DNA from: Nostocoides sp.
Lineage (GTDB): Bacteria; Actinomycetota; Actinomycetes; Actinomycetales; Dermatophilaceae
DNA: 64,000 nucleotides
Assembly (NCBI GenBank): GCA_016716625.1
Contig: JADJVJ010000006.1
Coordinates: 62,001 to 126,000, forward strand
Reading direction: 5' to 3'
The notes below the pieces were generated by a model. That model saw only the letters and a program-made list of their open reading frames with translations. It searched no databases and was not told the DNA's origin. Shown piece by piece: positions 1 through 9,958 of the stretch (its first letter is position 1; each line of letters opens with the position of its first letter). A program made the position numbers and the translations under genes.

Positions 1-538
1 CCAGACGGCGCAGGCCGGGCACCGCGGCGGCCACTTCTGCGGGGGTCCCGAACGGGTCCTTGTCACCTTGGATGACGTCCACGGGTATGCCGTGGGCCAC
101 GGGTTCGGCGAGTTCGGCGCTCCTACTCTGCCCGGGTTCGCCCGGCGGATGCAGCGGGAAGCTCACGGCGATGACCGCGGCGGCGCCCGTGTGCTGGGCC
201 GTGCGGCAGGCCACCCGAGCACCCGCGGAACGGCCCCCCACGACGAGCGGACGGGGCAACTCGGCCAGGACAGCGTCGGCGAGCGCGGCACACCAGGCAA
301 CGTCGAGAGTCTTCGGCGGGCTGGCGACCGAGCGACCGGCCAGTCGCCACGGCTGGTCAAGGAGCACCGCTGTCCATCCCGCCGTCACCGCCGCAGCCGC
401 CGCCGCGGTGACATCCGCGGTCCAGCGCAGCCCCCCGGCGCCGTGGCCGAGGACGAGGGTGCCGCGCTCCCCCGCGCCGACGACGGTGACACCCGCCGGC
501 CCGACCGGGGTGTCGATGCGCAGTTCGCTGCTCACCAC
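1..538 (-). CDS. alpha/beta hydrolase of the KANL3/Tex30 type (3' end cut off by window)
   Basis: Reading the minus strand from GTG at 538 (or the next GTG at 535) gives a continuous protein with an early HGAGG oxyanion-hole-like turn (about residues 32-36), a nucleophile elbow GGRSAGAR (about residues 99-106) and IQGDKDPFG near the window edge, where the catalytic Asp of this family lies. These are hallmarks of the small alpha/beta hydrolase group related to KANL3/Tex30; the substrate is unknown. The start overlaps the stop of the SRAP gene (TGA at 534-532) as GTGA, so the two are translationally coupled in one operon. The C-terminus lies outside the window, so length cannot be judged. Confidence 0.75.
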   Translation of the reverse strand, partial: MVSSELRIDTPVGPAGVTVVGAGERGTLVLGHGAGGLRWTADVTAAAAAAVTAGWTAVLLDQPWRLAGRSVASPPKTLDVAWCAALADAVLAELPRPLVVGGRSAGARVACRTAQHTGAAAVIAVSFPLHPPGEPGQSRSAELAEPVAHGIPVDVIQGDKDPFGTPAEVAAAVPGLRRL

Positions 539-1299
539 GGCGCTCCCGGAGCAAGAACGGGCAGGGCCTCGAACCGGCCGCTGTCCTCGGTGCGCGGCTG
601 CACGAGGTCGATCACGTCGGGGATCCCCGCGTCCGGATCGAGCCAACGCTGCCAGTGCGAAGCCTCCAGGACCAGCGGTTGGCGGTCGTGGATGTGACTC
701 AGGGCGGGTTCCGCTGCCGTGGTCACGACGGCATACGTGCTCAGCCAGGCCAGCGGGTCCTCCGGGGCGACGGTGGGATCGCGCCAGAACTCGTAGATCC
801 CGGCCATGGCCACGGTGCTGCCGTCGACGCGCCGGATGAGGTGCGGCTGTTTGCGGGGTCGCCCGCTTGGTCCGCTCTGCTCGGTGAGCTGCCACTCGTA
901 CCAGCCGGCCGCGGGTACCAGGCACCGACGCGCAGCAAACGCCTTGACGTAGGCCGGCCGCTGGCGCAGGGTCTCGGCCCGCGCGTTGATCATCCGGGCC
1001 GCGCCCTTGACGTCCTTGGACCAGCTCGGGACCAGACCCCAGGTGAGGAGTCGGAGCTGACGAACGGGGGCGGGTGCCGCCGTCGCTGCCTCGGGGGACG
1101 ACGCCGGTCGACGGGGGTGCCGAGTGAGCACGACCGGCCCCTGCTTGGTCGGCCCGAAGTCCGGGTCGGGGGTGCCGGCCGGGGGGTGCTGGGGGTTGAC
1201 CAGGATGCTCCGGCTCGGCTCGGCGGTGCGGTCGGTCTGCACCTCGAACTCCAGGATGAGTTCGTCGGGGTTCGCCGTTGCGGCATACCGACCACACAT
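532..1299 (-). CDS. SOS response-associated peptidase (SRAP, YedK/HMCES family)
   Basis: The 255-residue product begins MCGRY, giving the Cys2 that in YedK/HMCES forms a thiazolidine link to abasic sites in single-stranded DNA after Met removal. The conserved GLVPSW, INARAET and SHIHDRQPLVL segments (Asn, Glu and His of the active site) are all present, so the protein looks intact. Its role is to shield abasic sites at forks. A -10-like TAGTCT lies 7 bases before the ATG, implying leaderless transcription. It shares the intergenic region with divergent aroA, and the SRAP-aroA-rsgA neighbourhood is known from mycobacteria. Confidence 0.92.
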   Translation of the reverse strand: MCGRYAATANPDELILEFEVQTDRTAEPSRSILVNPQHPPAGTPDPDFGPTKQGPVVLTRHPRRPASSPEAATAAPAPVRQLRLLTWGLVPSWSKDVKGAARMINARAETLRQRPAYVKAFAARRCLVPAAGWYEWQLTEQSGPSGRPRKQPHLIRRVDGSTVAMAGIYEFWRDPTVAPEDPLAWLSTYAVVTTAAEPALSHIHDRQPLVLEASHWQRWLDPDAGIPDVIDLVQPRTEDSGRFEALPVLAPGAPW

Positions 1300-1312
1300 G
1301 ATGAAGAGACTA
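1300..1312 (-). promoter_or_regulatory. leaderless -10 element of the SRAP gene
   Basis: On the minus strand TAGTCT (1312-1307) is followed by exactly 7 bases and then ATG. This is the TANNNT-to-start spacing that places the transcription start on the start codon in actinobacteria. Inferred from spacing only. Confidence 0.5.
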
Positions 1313-1387
1313 GGTGCGCCGCGCGATGGGGACCAACTACCGTGGCCACATCAGCGCGCACGACGCGACCCCGGTCAGGACGGATGC

Positions 1388-2695
1388 ATGAGCGACACCC
1401 CCGCGAGTACCTGGCCGGCGCCCACCCCCTCGGGGGAGGTCAACGGAACCCTCCGACTGCCGGGATCGAAGTCGCTCACCAACCGTTACCTCGTCCTGGC
1501 AGCGCTCGCCGAAGCGCCCTCGCGGCTCCGGGCCCCGCTGCTCTCCCGGGACACCACGCTCATGGCGCAGGCCCTGCGCCGCCTTGGGGTCGGCATCGAG
1601 ACGGGGCAGCAGGACGGTCAACCGGTCTGGGTGGTCACGCCAGCGGCGCTCCGCGGCGAGCAGCGCATCGACTGCGGGCTCGCCGGGACGGTCATGCGCT
1701 TCCTGCCTCCCCTGGCTGCGCTGGCCACCGGAGGCGTGACCTTCGACGGTGACCCGCACGCCCGCAATCGTCCAATGCGGCCGATCCTGGACGCCCTGCG
1801 CAGCCTCGGTGTCGACATCGAGGACGAGGGAGCGGGCACCCTGCCGTTCACCGTGCAGGGGAAGGGGTCGGTGCGCGGAGGCCCCGTTCGCCTGGACGCC
1901 TCCGCGTCCTCACAGTTCGTCTCCGCCCTGCTGCTCTCCGGAGCACGGTATGACGCGGGTGTGACGATCCAGCACGACGGTCCTCCCCTGCCGAGCCTGC
2001 CGCATATCGCCATGACCGTGGAGACCCTGCGCGAGGCCGGGGCGCTCGTCGACGACACCGAGGCCGACACCTGGCGGGTCGCCCCCGGATCGCTGAGCGG
2101 GCTCGAGGTGGACGTCGAGCCCGATCTCAGCAACGCCGCCCCCTTCCTGGCCGCCGCGCTCGTCACCGGTGGCCGGGTCGAGCTGCCGGGGTGGCCGCAA
2201 CGCACGACGCAGGCCGGCGACGAGATCCGCGACATCCTCGATGCCATGGGAGCCGATGTCGTCCTCGACCAGCACGGCCTCACCGTCGCCGGCGGGGGCG
2301 GGGTCAACGGCATCGACATCGATCTCCATGACGCGAGCGAACTCACCCCCGTGGTCGCGGCCATTGCGGCCCTCGCGGACTCTCCAAGCGTCATCCGTGG
2401 CGTCGCCCACATCCGGGGCCACGAGACCGACCGGCTGGCGGCGCTGGCCACCGAACTGGGGGCAATCGGTGCCGACGTCCGCGAGACCGAGGACGGGCTG
2501 CACATCCGACCCCGACCCCTGACCGGCGGCCGTTTCCACACCTACGCCGACCACCGGATGGTCATGGCTGCCGCAGTCCTTGCTCTCGCGGTTCCCGGGA
2601 TCGACGTCGAGGATCCGGCGACCGTGCGCAAGACCCTGCCCGAGTTCGTCGACCTGTGGACCGCCCTCGTCACCCCTGCGGACAGCCGCCCATGA
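1388..2695 (+). CDS. aroA: 3-phosphoshikimate 1-carboxyvinyltransferase (EPSP synthase)
   Basis: Transfers the enolpyruvyl group of PEP to shikimate-3-phosphate in the shikimate pathway (cytosol). The 435-residue protein shows the LPGSKSLTNR N-terminal loop (Lys and Ser contact both substrates), LAGTVMRFL, DASASSQFVSALLLSGA and the C-terminal DHRMVMA motif, in the order and at the length of bacterial AroA. ATG at 1388 is chosen because the in-frame region upstream is antisense to the SRAP gene and shows no family similarity. The stop overlaps the rsgA start as ATGA, so aroA and rsgA form one operon. Confidence 0.95.
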   Translation: MSDTPASTWPAPTPSGEVNGTLRLPGSKSLTNRYLVLAALAEAPSRLRAPLLSRDTTLMAQALRRLGVGIETGQQDGQPVWVVTPAALRGEQRIDCGLAGTVMRFLPPLAALATGGVTFDGDPHARNRPMRPILDALRSLGVDIEDEGAGTLPFTVQGKGSVRGGPVRLDASASSQFVSALLLSGARYDAGVTIQHDGPPLPSLPHIAMTVETLREAGALVDDTEADTWRVAPGSLSGLEVDVEPDLSNAAPFLAAALVTGGRVELPGWPQRTTQAGDEIRDILDAMGADVVLDQHGLTVAGGGGVNGIDIDLHDASELTPVVAAIAALADSPSVIRGVAHIRGHETDRLAALATELGAIGADVRETEDGLHIRPRPLTGGRFHTYADHRMVMAAAVLALAVPGIDVEDPATVRKTLPEFVDLWTALVTPADSRP

Positions 2696-3705
2696 CGAGC
2701 CGGCGGCTGCGCGACTACGACGAGAGCGACGTCCGGGTTCGGCCGAACCGACGCGGGTCGCGCCCCCGCAGCAAGGACCGCCCCGCCCACCTGGACGCCG
2801 TCCCGGGACGTGTGGTCGCGGTCGACCGCGGTCGCTACTCGACGGTGGTTGACGGCATGCCGGTCACCGCCATGCGCGCTCGCGAGCTCGGCCGTAAGGG
2901 GATCGTCGTTGGGGACGAGGTGGCCCTCGTGGGAGATGTCTCCGGGATCGAGGGATCACTCGCGCGGATCGTCCGGGTCGAGCCGCGGGCCACCGTGCTC
3001 CGGCGGACCGCGGACGACACCGACCCTGTCGAGCGGATCATCGTGGCCAACGCCGATCAACTCGTCGTCGTCAGCGCACTCGCCGATCCGCTCCCGCGGC
3101 CCCGGCTCATCGACCGGTGCCTGGTGGCCGCCTACGACGCCGGGATGACCCCACTGCTCGTCCTGACAAAGTCCGACCTGGCCGATCCTGCCCCCTTCCT
3201 CGCGGACTATGCCGCCCTCGAGGTGCCCTGCATCGTCATCGGTCGCGGCAGCCACGGGGCGCTCGAGGGCTTGGCCGCGGTGCGCACGGCCTTGCGCGGT
3301 CAGGTGAGCGTCCTTGTCGGGCACTCCGGGGTGGGTAAGTCCACCCTGGTCAACGACCTCGTCCCCGATGCCGGACGGGCGACGGGCCGCGTGAACGACG
3401 TGACCGGACGCGGACGGCATACCTCGTCCTCCGCGGTGGCCCTCGAGCTTCCCGACGGCGGCTGGGTCATCGACACCCCCGGGGTGCGGTCCTTCGGGCT
3501 GGCGCACGTGGCCCCGGACACCATCGTCGGGCACTTCCCCGACCTGTCCCCCGGCACGCAGACCTGTCCTCGCGGGTGCACCCACGACGAGGAGGAATGC
3601 GGCCTCGACCCCTGGGTGGCTTCGGGCTCGGCCGGCGCTGGCGGCGCGGCCCGCCTTGACTCGCTGCGTCGCCTGCTGCGCGCCCGCAGCTCACGACACG
3701 ACTGA
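2692..3705 (+). CDS. rsgA: ribosome small subunit-dependent GTPase A
   Basis: A 337-residue circularly permuted GTPase that helps late 30S subunit maturation. The permuted motif order is visible: TKSDL (G4), GHSGVGKST (G1, P-loop), then DTPGV (G3). The OB-fold region precedes them and the C-terminal zinc finger follows (CPRGC-THDEEEC). An arginine-rich, disordered N-terminal stretch (about residues 1-40) is longer than in E. coli but usual in actinobacteria. The start is fixed by the ATGA overlap with aroA. The stop codon lies inside the stem of the terminator hairpin that follows. Confidence 0.94.
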   Translation: MTSRRLRDYDESDVRVRPNRRGSRPRSKDRPAHLDAVPGRVVAVDRGRYSTVVDGMPVTAMRARELGRKGIVVGDEVALVGDVSGIEGSLARIVRVEPRATVLRRTADDTDPVERIIVANADQLVVVSALADPLPRPRLIDRCLVAAYDAGMTPLLVLTKSDLADPAPFLADYAALEVPCIVIGRGSHGALEGLAAVRTALRGQVSVLVGHSGVGKSTLVNDLVPDAGRATGRVNDVTGRGRHTSSSAVALELPDGGWVIDTPGVRSFGLAHVAPDTIVGHFPDLSPGTQTCPRGCTHDEEECGLDPWVASGSAGAGGAARLDSLRRLLRARSSRHD

Positions 3706-3741
3706 GCCGGGTGAGGCTCATGCCTCACCCGGCTCAGTCGT
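3698..3741. terminator. bidirectional terminator hairpin between rsgA and oppF
   Basis: Arms 3698-3717 and 3722-3741 are perfect 20-base inverted repeats around a 4-base loop (TCAT). The hairpin lies between the convergent genes rsgA and oppF and can serve both. No long T run is present on either side, as is usual at this G+C. Confidence 0.85.
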
Positions 3742-3746
3742 CGCAA

Positions 3747-4842
3747 CTACGGAAGCGTGGGCGCGGACGGGTGGTCGTGTGCGGCGGCCTCGGCGGCGTC
3801 GGCCGAGAGCACCACCGAGGACAGCGGCACGTTGGAGACGTCGACGGTCTCGACGATCTTGCGGACCTCGGCGAAGTGGCACGCGCTGCGGTGCGCCCCG
3901 ATGGTGTCGGGCTGCATGATGAGCTGCGGCTCCTCGGTCCGGCAGATGTCCTGGACCTTCCAGCACCGGGTGTGGAACCGGCAGCCCTTCGGCGGGTTGG
4001 CCGGTGAGGGGACGTCGCCGACGAGGACGATCTGCTCGCGCTTACCCCGCAGGGTGGGGTCGGGCACGGGCACGGCCGAGAGCAGCGCCTGGGTGTAGGG
4101 GTGCGTGGGGTGGTCGTAGACCTCGTCCTCGGTGCCGAGCTCGGCCATCCGACCCAGGTACATGACCCCGACTCGGTCGGAGATGTGCCGGACGACGGAG
4201 AGGTCGTGGGCGATGAAGACGTAGGCGAGGCCGAGTTCGGACTGCAACTTCTCCATGAGGTTGACGACCTGGGCCTGCACGGAGACGTCCAGGGCCGAAA
4301 CCGGCTCGTCACAGATGAGCACCTTGGGGTTGAGCGCGATACCCCGGGCGATACCGATGCGTTGCCGCTGACCTCCAGAGAACTGGTGGGGGTAGCGGTG
4401 GATGTGCTCGGGGTTGAGTCCGACGAGATCGAGCAACTCCTGGACCCGTGCCCGGCGCTTGGACTCCGGGACCACGTCGGGGTGGATCTCGTAGGGCTCA
4501 CCGATGATGTCGCCGACCGTCATCCTCGGGTTCAGTGAGGTGTAGGGGTCCTGGAAGACGATCTGGATGTTGCGGCGGATCTTGCGCAGCGCGGCGCCGG
4601 AGGCAGAACTCCAGTCCTCGCCCTGGAAGACAACCCGACCGGACGTCGGCTCCTCGAGGCGCATGAGCAACCGGCCGAGGGTGGACTTGCCACACCCCGA
4701 CTCCCCGACGATGCCGAGGGTCTCGCCCTCGTGCAGTTCGAAGGAGACACCGTCGACCGCCTTGACCGCCCCGGTGACCCGGCGCAGGACGCCCGAACGG
4801 ATGGGGTAGTGCTTGACCAGGTCGTGGGCCGAGAGGATGACC

Positions 4843-4850
<8 letters not shown>
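3747..4850 (-). CDS. oppF: oligopeptide ABC transporter, ATP-binding protein
   Basis: A 367-residue ATPase of the Opp/Dpp importer. Walker A GESGCGKST, signature FSGGQRQRIGIARG, Walker B VLICDEP followed by SALDVS, and the H-loop AHDLSVV are all intact. The oligopeptide-transporter C-terminal domain carries the Cys cluster GCRFHTRC...C that in related proteins binds an iron-sulfur cluster. A non-conserved acidic, Ala-rich tail of about 40 residues follows. The ATG at 4850 overlaps the oppD stop by 8 bases. It pairs with OppD to power uptake through OppBC. Confidence 0.93.
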
Positions 4851-5892
<1,042 letters not shown>

Positions 5893-5899
5893 GGTCGGC

Positions 5900-6871
5900 T
5901 CACCTCGTCTTCGGGTCGAAAGCGTCACGGACGACGTCACCGAGCATGATGAAGCCGAGGACCGTGAGGGACAGGAAGATGGAGGGGAAGATGAGCATGT
6001 GGGGGGCCGTCCGGATATACACCAGCGAGTCCGAGATGGCGACACCCCAGGAGATGGCTGGCGGGGTGAGGCCGATCCCAAGGAAGGACAGGCTGGCCTC
6101 CGCCGAGATGTAGGCGCCGAGGTTGATCATCGAGACGATGAGCACCGGGGCCATGGCGTTGGGCAGGATGTGTGAGCGGATGATCCGCCACGGGCTCGCG
6201 CCGAGCGCCCGCGCGGCCTGGACGTAGTCGTTGGGTTTGACCTGGAGCACCGAGCCACGCATGAGCCGGGCGATCGATGGCCAGCCGAGGATGGCGAGCA
6301 CGAGGACCACTTTGCCGACGATCACGAAGTAGCCGGTGTTGGCGTCGTTGGCAAACGTGGTCATGAAGAGGATGCCGCCGAGCAGGAACGGGATCGCGAA
6401 GAAGATGTCCGTGACCCGCATCATCAGGCTGTCCACCCAGCCACCGGCATACGCCGCGAAGGTGCCGATGAGGACCCCGAGAAGGCTGGTCAGGATGGTC
6501 GCGAAGACGCCGACGAGGATCGAGGCCCGGGCCCCGTAGATGGTCCGTGCATAGATGTCGTAGCCCTGCAGGTCGTACCCGAACCAGGCCCCGTTCCAGG
6601 TGAACGAGGGCGGGTCGCTACCCTTGGCCAGGTCCGCATCGGTGGGGTCAAGCCGGGTGAAGAGCTGCGGGAAGATCGCCATCAGGACGAAGACCGCGAT
6701 GATCGCGAGCGACACCCAGAAGAGCGGCCGCTGCCGCAGCTCACGCCACGCGTCGGAGGCGAGCGAGCGCGCTTCGGTCGCCTCGCCCCCGGCCGGCGTG
6801 GTGATGCCGATCGGGGTCGCGTCGAGGTCGGGGGCCTTGGTGAGGTCCGAGGAGGTCGTCTTGTCAGTCAT
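5900..6871 (-). CDS. oppC: oligopeptide ABC transporter, permease
   Basis: A 323-residue inner-membrane permease of the OppC/DppC group. It has an N-terminal cytoplasmic extension of about 50 residues and one transmembrane helix (LFWVSLAIIAVFVLMAIF), then a periplasmic region and five further helices. The EAA loop reads about AARALGASPWRIIRSHILPN. The ATG at 6871 overlaps the oppB stop by 8 bases. It forms the translocation pore with OppB. Confidence 0.92.
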   Translation of the reverse strand: MTDKTTSSDLTKAPDLDATPIGITTPAGGEATEARSLASDAWRELRQRPLFWVSLAIIAVFVLMAIFPQLFTRLDPTDADLAKGSDPPSFTWNGAWFGYDLQGYDIYARTIYGARASILVGVFATILTSLLGVLIGTFAAYAGGWVDSLMMRVTDIFFAIPFLLGGILFMTTFANDANTGYFVIVGKVVLVLAILGWPSIARLMRGSVLQVKPNDYVQAARALGASPWRIIRSHILPNAMAPVLIVSMINLGAYISAEASLSFLGIGLTPPAISWGVAISDSLVYIRTAPHMLIFPSIFLSLTVLGFIMLGDVVRDAFDPKTR

Positions 6872-7790
6872 GGCTGATCCTTGGGTCAAGCACGCCGTAG
6901 AGCAGGTCGACGATGAGGTTCATGAAGAGGAAGACGATGACGAGCACCGTGACCGCCCCGACGACGGCGACGCCGTCGCGACTGTGGATGCTCTGGAAGA
7001 TGTAACCTCCGACGCCGCGGATGTTGAAGATCCGCTCGGTGATGATGGCGCCGCCGAGCAGACCACCGAAGTCGGCACCGACGAAAGTCACCACCGGGAT
7101 GAGGGAGTTGCGCAAGGTATGCACCCCGACCGTGCGAGCCCGGCTGAGGCCCTTGGCGGTGGCCGTGCGCACGTAGTCGGCGCGCAGGTTCTCCACGAGG
7201 TTGGTACGGGTGAGTCGAGCGACGTAGGCCAGCGAGATCGCCCCGAGGACCATGCCGGGCAACAACAGCTCGAACCAGGTGGCCTGGGGTGAGACGGTCA
7301 CCGGGAACCATCCGAGCTTCAGCCCGAAGGCGTACTGCGCCAGCGAACCGATAACGAAGGTCGGGATGGCGATGACGATGAGAGTGGAGACCAGGACGAG
7401 GTTGTCGATGAATTTCCCCCGTCTTATGCCGGAGAGCACACCGGCCAGGACCCCGATGAACAGCTCGAAGAGGATGGCGATGATCGCCAGCCGGGTGGTG
7501 ATCGGGTACCGCTGCTGCAGCTCGTCGGCGACCTTGACTTGCTGGAAGGTCTCGCCGAGGTCACCCTGCGCCAGATTCCCGAGGTACTTGGCGTACTGGA
7601 TCGGCAACGGGTCGTTGAGGTTGTGGTCCGCGCGGAACTTTGCCGCGAAGGCTGGATTACACGGCCGCTCGCCACACCGGCCGGCGAGCGGGTCTCCTGG
7701 CATCGCGAAGACCATGGCGTAGATGAGGAACGTCGCGCCGACGACGACGGGGATCATCAGCAGCAGGCGTCGGACAATGTATTTGCCCAT
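6864..7790 (-). CDS. oppB: oligopeptide ABC transporter, permease
   Basis: A 308-residue permease of the OppB/DppB group. It has the typical first helix just after the start (MGKYIVRRLLLMIPVVVGAT), a periplasmic loop, and the EAA loop TATAKGLSRARTVGVHTLRN. The ATG at 7790 is preceded by a strong GAGGAGG ribosome binding site, which rules out the upstream in-frame codon. It lies 262 bases after oppA, with a strong hairpin between them, so its expression is probably lower than that of the binding protein. Confidence 0.92.
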   Translation of the reverse strand: MGKYIVRRLLLMIPVVVGATFLIYAMVFAMPGDPLAGRCGERPCNPAFAAKFRADHNLNDPLPIQYAKYLGNLAQGDLGETFQQVKVADELQQRYPITTRLAIIAILFELFIGVLAGVLSGIRRGKFIDNLVLVSTLIVIAIPTFVIGSLAQYAFGLKLGWFPVTVSPQATWFELLLPGMVLGAISLAYVARLTRTNLVENLRADYVRTATAKGLSRARTVGVHTLRNSLIPVVTFVGADFGGLLGGAIITERIFNIRGVGGYIFQSIHSRDGVAVVGAVTVLVIVFLFMNLIVDLLYGVLDPRISHD

Positions 7791-7965
7791 CGGACCTCCT
7801 CGAGGGTGACAGCAACTTTGGCGCACCGGGGCCGCAGTGAACGACCGGCAACGGCGACCCTACCCGCAATCGTCGGCTCGCGGAACACCTGGCGACGTAT
7901 GTCGTCAAGAGAGTTAGTGAGTTGACCTTGAACGGACGCATTACCGGGGGGTAATGACGAAAACG

Positions 7966-8005
7966 CCTGTGGCCCACCGACTCTTGCGAGTCGGTGGGCC
8001 ACAGG
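7966..8005 (-). terminator. intercistronic hairpin between oppA and oppB
   Basis: Arms 7966-7983 and 7988-8005 are perfect 18-base inverted repeats with a 4-base loop, starting about 48 bases after the oppA stop. The placement is that of a partial terminator or mRNA-stabilising hairpin, which would let the binding protein be made in excess over the membrane and ATPase subunits. Confidence 0.8.
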
Positions 8006-8052
8006 TCAGTGTTCTGCGGAGTCGAGACCTAGGGCCCGGAAACCGCGTTGGG

Positions 8053-9753
8053 TCACTTGACCGTCACAGAAGTGAGGTCGAAGGTGCCGAACGGCGTGAC
8101 CTTGACATTGGCGACCTTGGTCGACCAGCCGACGACAGCCTTGCCGTACCACATCGGGATAACCGGCAGGTCGTCCTTGAGGAGTGCCTCGGCCTCCTGG
8201 TACTTGGCGTTCGCGGTCGCACCATCCGCCGCAGCCGCAGCCTCGGTCATGAGCTTGTCGAAGGCCGGGTTGGAGTAGCGGCTGTCGTTCGAGCCTGCGC
8301 CGGTGCCGTAGAGCGGGGCGAGGAAGTTCTCGATCGACGGGTAGTCCATCTGCCAGCCGGTCCGGAACATGCCCTTCATTTCCTCACCGGTGATCTTGGT
8401 GCGGAAGGTGGCGAAGTCCGGGTACGGGGTCGCAACACACTCGACCCCGAGAGCCTTGGCGATGGAGTTGCACGCGGCCTCGGTCCAACCCTTGTGGTTG
8501 CCATCAGCGTTGTAGCCGATGGTCATCTTGCCGGTGTAGCCGCCGGCCTCGTCGAAGAGAGCCTTGGCCTTGGCCGCGTCGTAGGTGCAGAACTCACCGC
8601 ACGCGCCGGCCTTGTAGCCGTCGACGATCGGGGAGACCCAGCCGGTGGCCGGAACGCGGGTGCCGGCGAGGATCTTGTCGACGATGGTCTTCCGGTCGAT
8701 GGCCATCGAGATGGCCTGACGGAGCTTCGGGTTGTCGTAGCTCTTGTCGGCCTTGGAGGACGGGAAGGAGATCGACGCGAACGTACCGACGGCCTTGGCC
8801 TCGTTGCGGTCGGGGAGGTCGGTCTTGTACCTCTCACCTGCGAGCGCGCTGTCCGGGACCGAGTCGAGGAGGTCGAGGTTGTCCGCCTGGACGTCCTTGT
8901 AGGCCGCCTCGGTGTCCTGGTAGATCTTGAAGGTGATCTTGTCGACCTGGCCCGGGAACTTGCCCTTGTAGTCCTTGTTCTTGGTCAGGACCATGTCGCT
9001 GCCCTTGTTGTAGGCCTCGAGGATGTACGGGCCCGCGCCGACCGGGTTGGTGCCGTAGGCCTTGCCGTCGTCCTTGAAGAACGAGTCGGGGAGCGGCGCG
9101 TAGGCCGTGTAGCCGAGGCGAACCGCGAGGTTGGAGACCTTCTCGGTGGTCTTGATCTCGAAGGTGTAGTCATCGACGACCTTCAGGCCGGAAAGGGTCT
9201 TGGCCTTCGGCGGCTTGCCCTTGCAGTCCGGGTCGCCGGCCTTGGGGTCGTTCTCACCGGTGCCCTGGTCCTTGTCGAAGGTGCCACAGTCCAGGTCGGG
9301 GGCGCCCTCGAAGACGTCGAAGAAGTAGGAGTTGAGGGTTCCGTTGGGGCCGTAGCGGTTCCAGTTCCAGGCGTCGACGAAGTTCTTCGCCTTGACCTCG
9401 GTCCCGTCGGTGAACTTGTAGCCCTTGACGAGCGTCACCTTGAAGTTCTGGTTGTCGCTGGACTCGATCTTCTCGGCGATGTCCATCTCCGGCGCCGCGG
9501 TGTCCGGGTTGTAGCGCACGAGCTTGCTGACGACGGCGTCAAGCACGTTGCCGCCACAGGTCTCGTTCGTGTTCGCCGGAATGAACGGGTTCTGCGGGGT
9601 GCAGCCGTGCACCGTGACGGCGCCACCGGCCTTCGCCGAAGCAGCCGTGCTCGTCGATGCGCTGGGTGTGTTGCCGCCGCTGCTACAGCCGGCTGCAAGC
9701 AGGGCAGCAGCCGAAACGGCAGCCACTGCAACCGTGCGAGTGGTTCCTCGCAT
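8053..9753 (-). CDS. oppA: oligopeptide ABC transporter, substrate-binding lipoprotein
   Basis: A 566-residue extracellular lipoprotein of solute-binding family 5. The signal peptide runs to a lipobox ending AAGC (Cys23) and is followed by a Ser/Thr/Ala-rich linker. Family landmarks include VGAGPY, RQAISMAIDRKTIV and GWQMDYPSIENFLAPLYG, the last typical of peptide-binding members. Start chosen at MRGTTRTV because a GGAGGA ribosome binding site precedes it and it yields a proper signal sequence; upstream in-frame codons do not. Substrate specificity is inferred from family and from the complete opp operon. Confidence 0.92.
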   Translation of the reverse strand: MRGTTRTVAVAAVSAAALLAAGCSSGGNTPSASTSTAASAKAGGAVTVHGCTPQNPFIPANTNETCGGNVLDAVVSKLVRYNPDTAAPEMDIAEKIESSDNQNFKVTLVKGYKFTDGTEVKAKNFVDAWNWNRYGPNGTLNSYFFDVFEGAPDLDCGTFDKDQGTGENDPKAGDPDCKGKPPKAKTLSGLKVVDDYTFEIKTTEKVSNLAVRLGYTAYAPLPDSFFKDDGKAYGTNPVGAGPYILEAYNKGSDMVLTKNKDYKGKFPGQVDKITFKIYQDTEAAYKDVQADNLDLLDSVPDSALAGERYKTDLPDRNEAKAVGTFASISFPSSKADKSYDNPKLRQAISMAIDRKTIVDKILAGTRVPATGWVSPIVDGYKAGACGEFCTYDAAKAKALFDEAGGYTGKMTIGYNADGNHKGWTEAACNSIAKALGVECVATPYPDFATFRTKITGEEMKGMFRTGWQMDYPSIENFLAPLYGTGAGSNDSRYSNPAFDKLMTEAAAAADGATANAKYQEAEALLKDDLPVIPMWYGKAVVGWSTKVANVKVTPFGTFDLTSVTVK

Positions 9754-9942
9754 GGATGTCCTCCTACGTGGTGTTCTGTGGTGACCCAGGTAATGGGCCA
9801 GCCCGGTCAGGGACGTCATCCGCCCCACATCGTTATGTAAGTCGAAACCGGCCCGGAAGGAAAGCCTTGGGGCCTACCGAGACCCGATTGTGACCATTGC
9901 GCCGTGCCGGAGGCCCTCCCACCGCAAATCCTGCGGCGCCGC

Positions 9943-9958
9943 TAGGTTGGGCCCCGTG
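9943..9958 (+). promoter_or_regulatory. leaderless -10 element of hisN
   Basis: TAGGTT at 9943-9948 is followed by 7 bases and the GTG start at 9956; there is no ribosome binding site. The spacing indicates a leaderless transcript. Confidence 0.5.

Noticed and set aside
7954..9840. Long plus-strand open frame opposite oppA
   Set aside because: Shadow of the oppA codon pattern; low-complexity Val/Leu/Gly-rich product with no family features.
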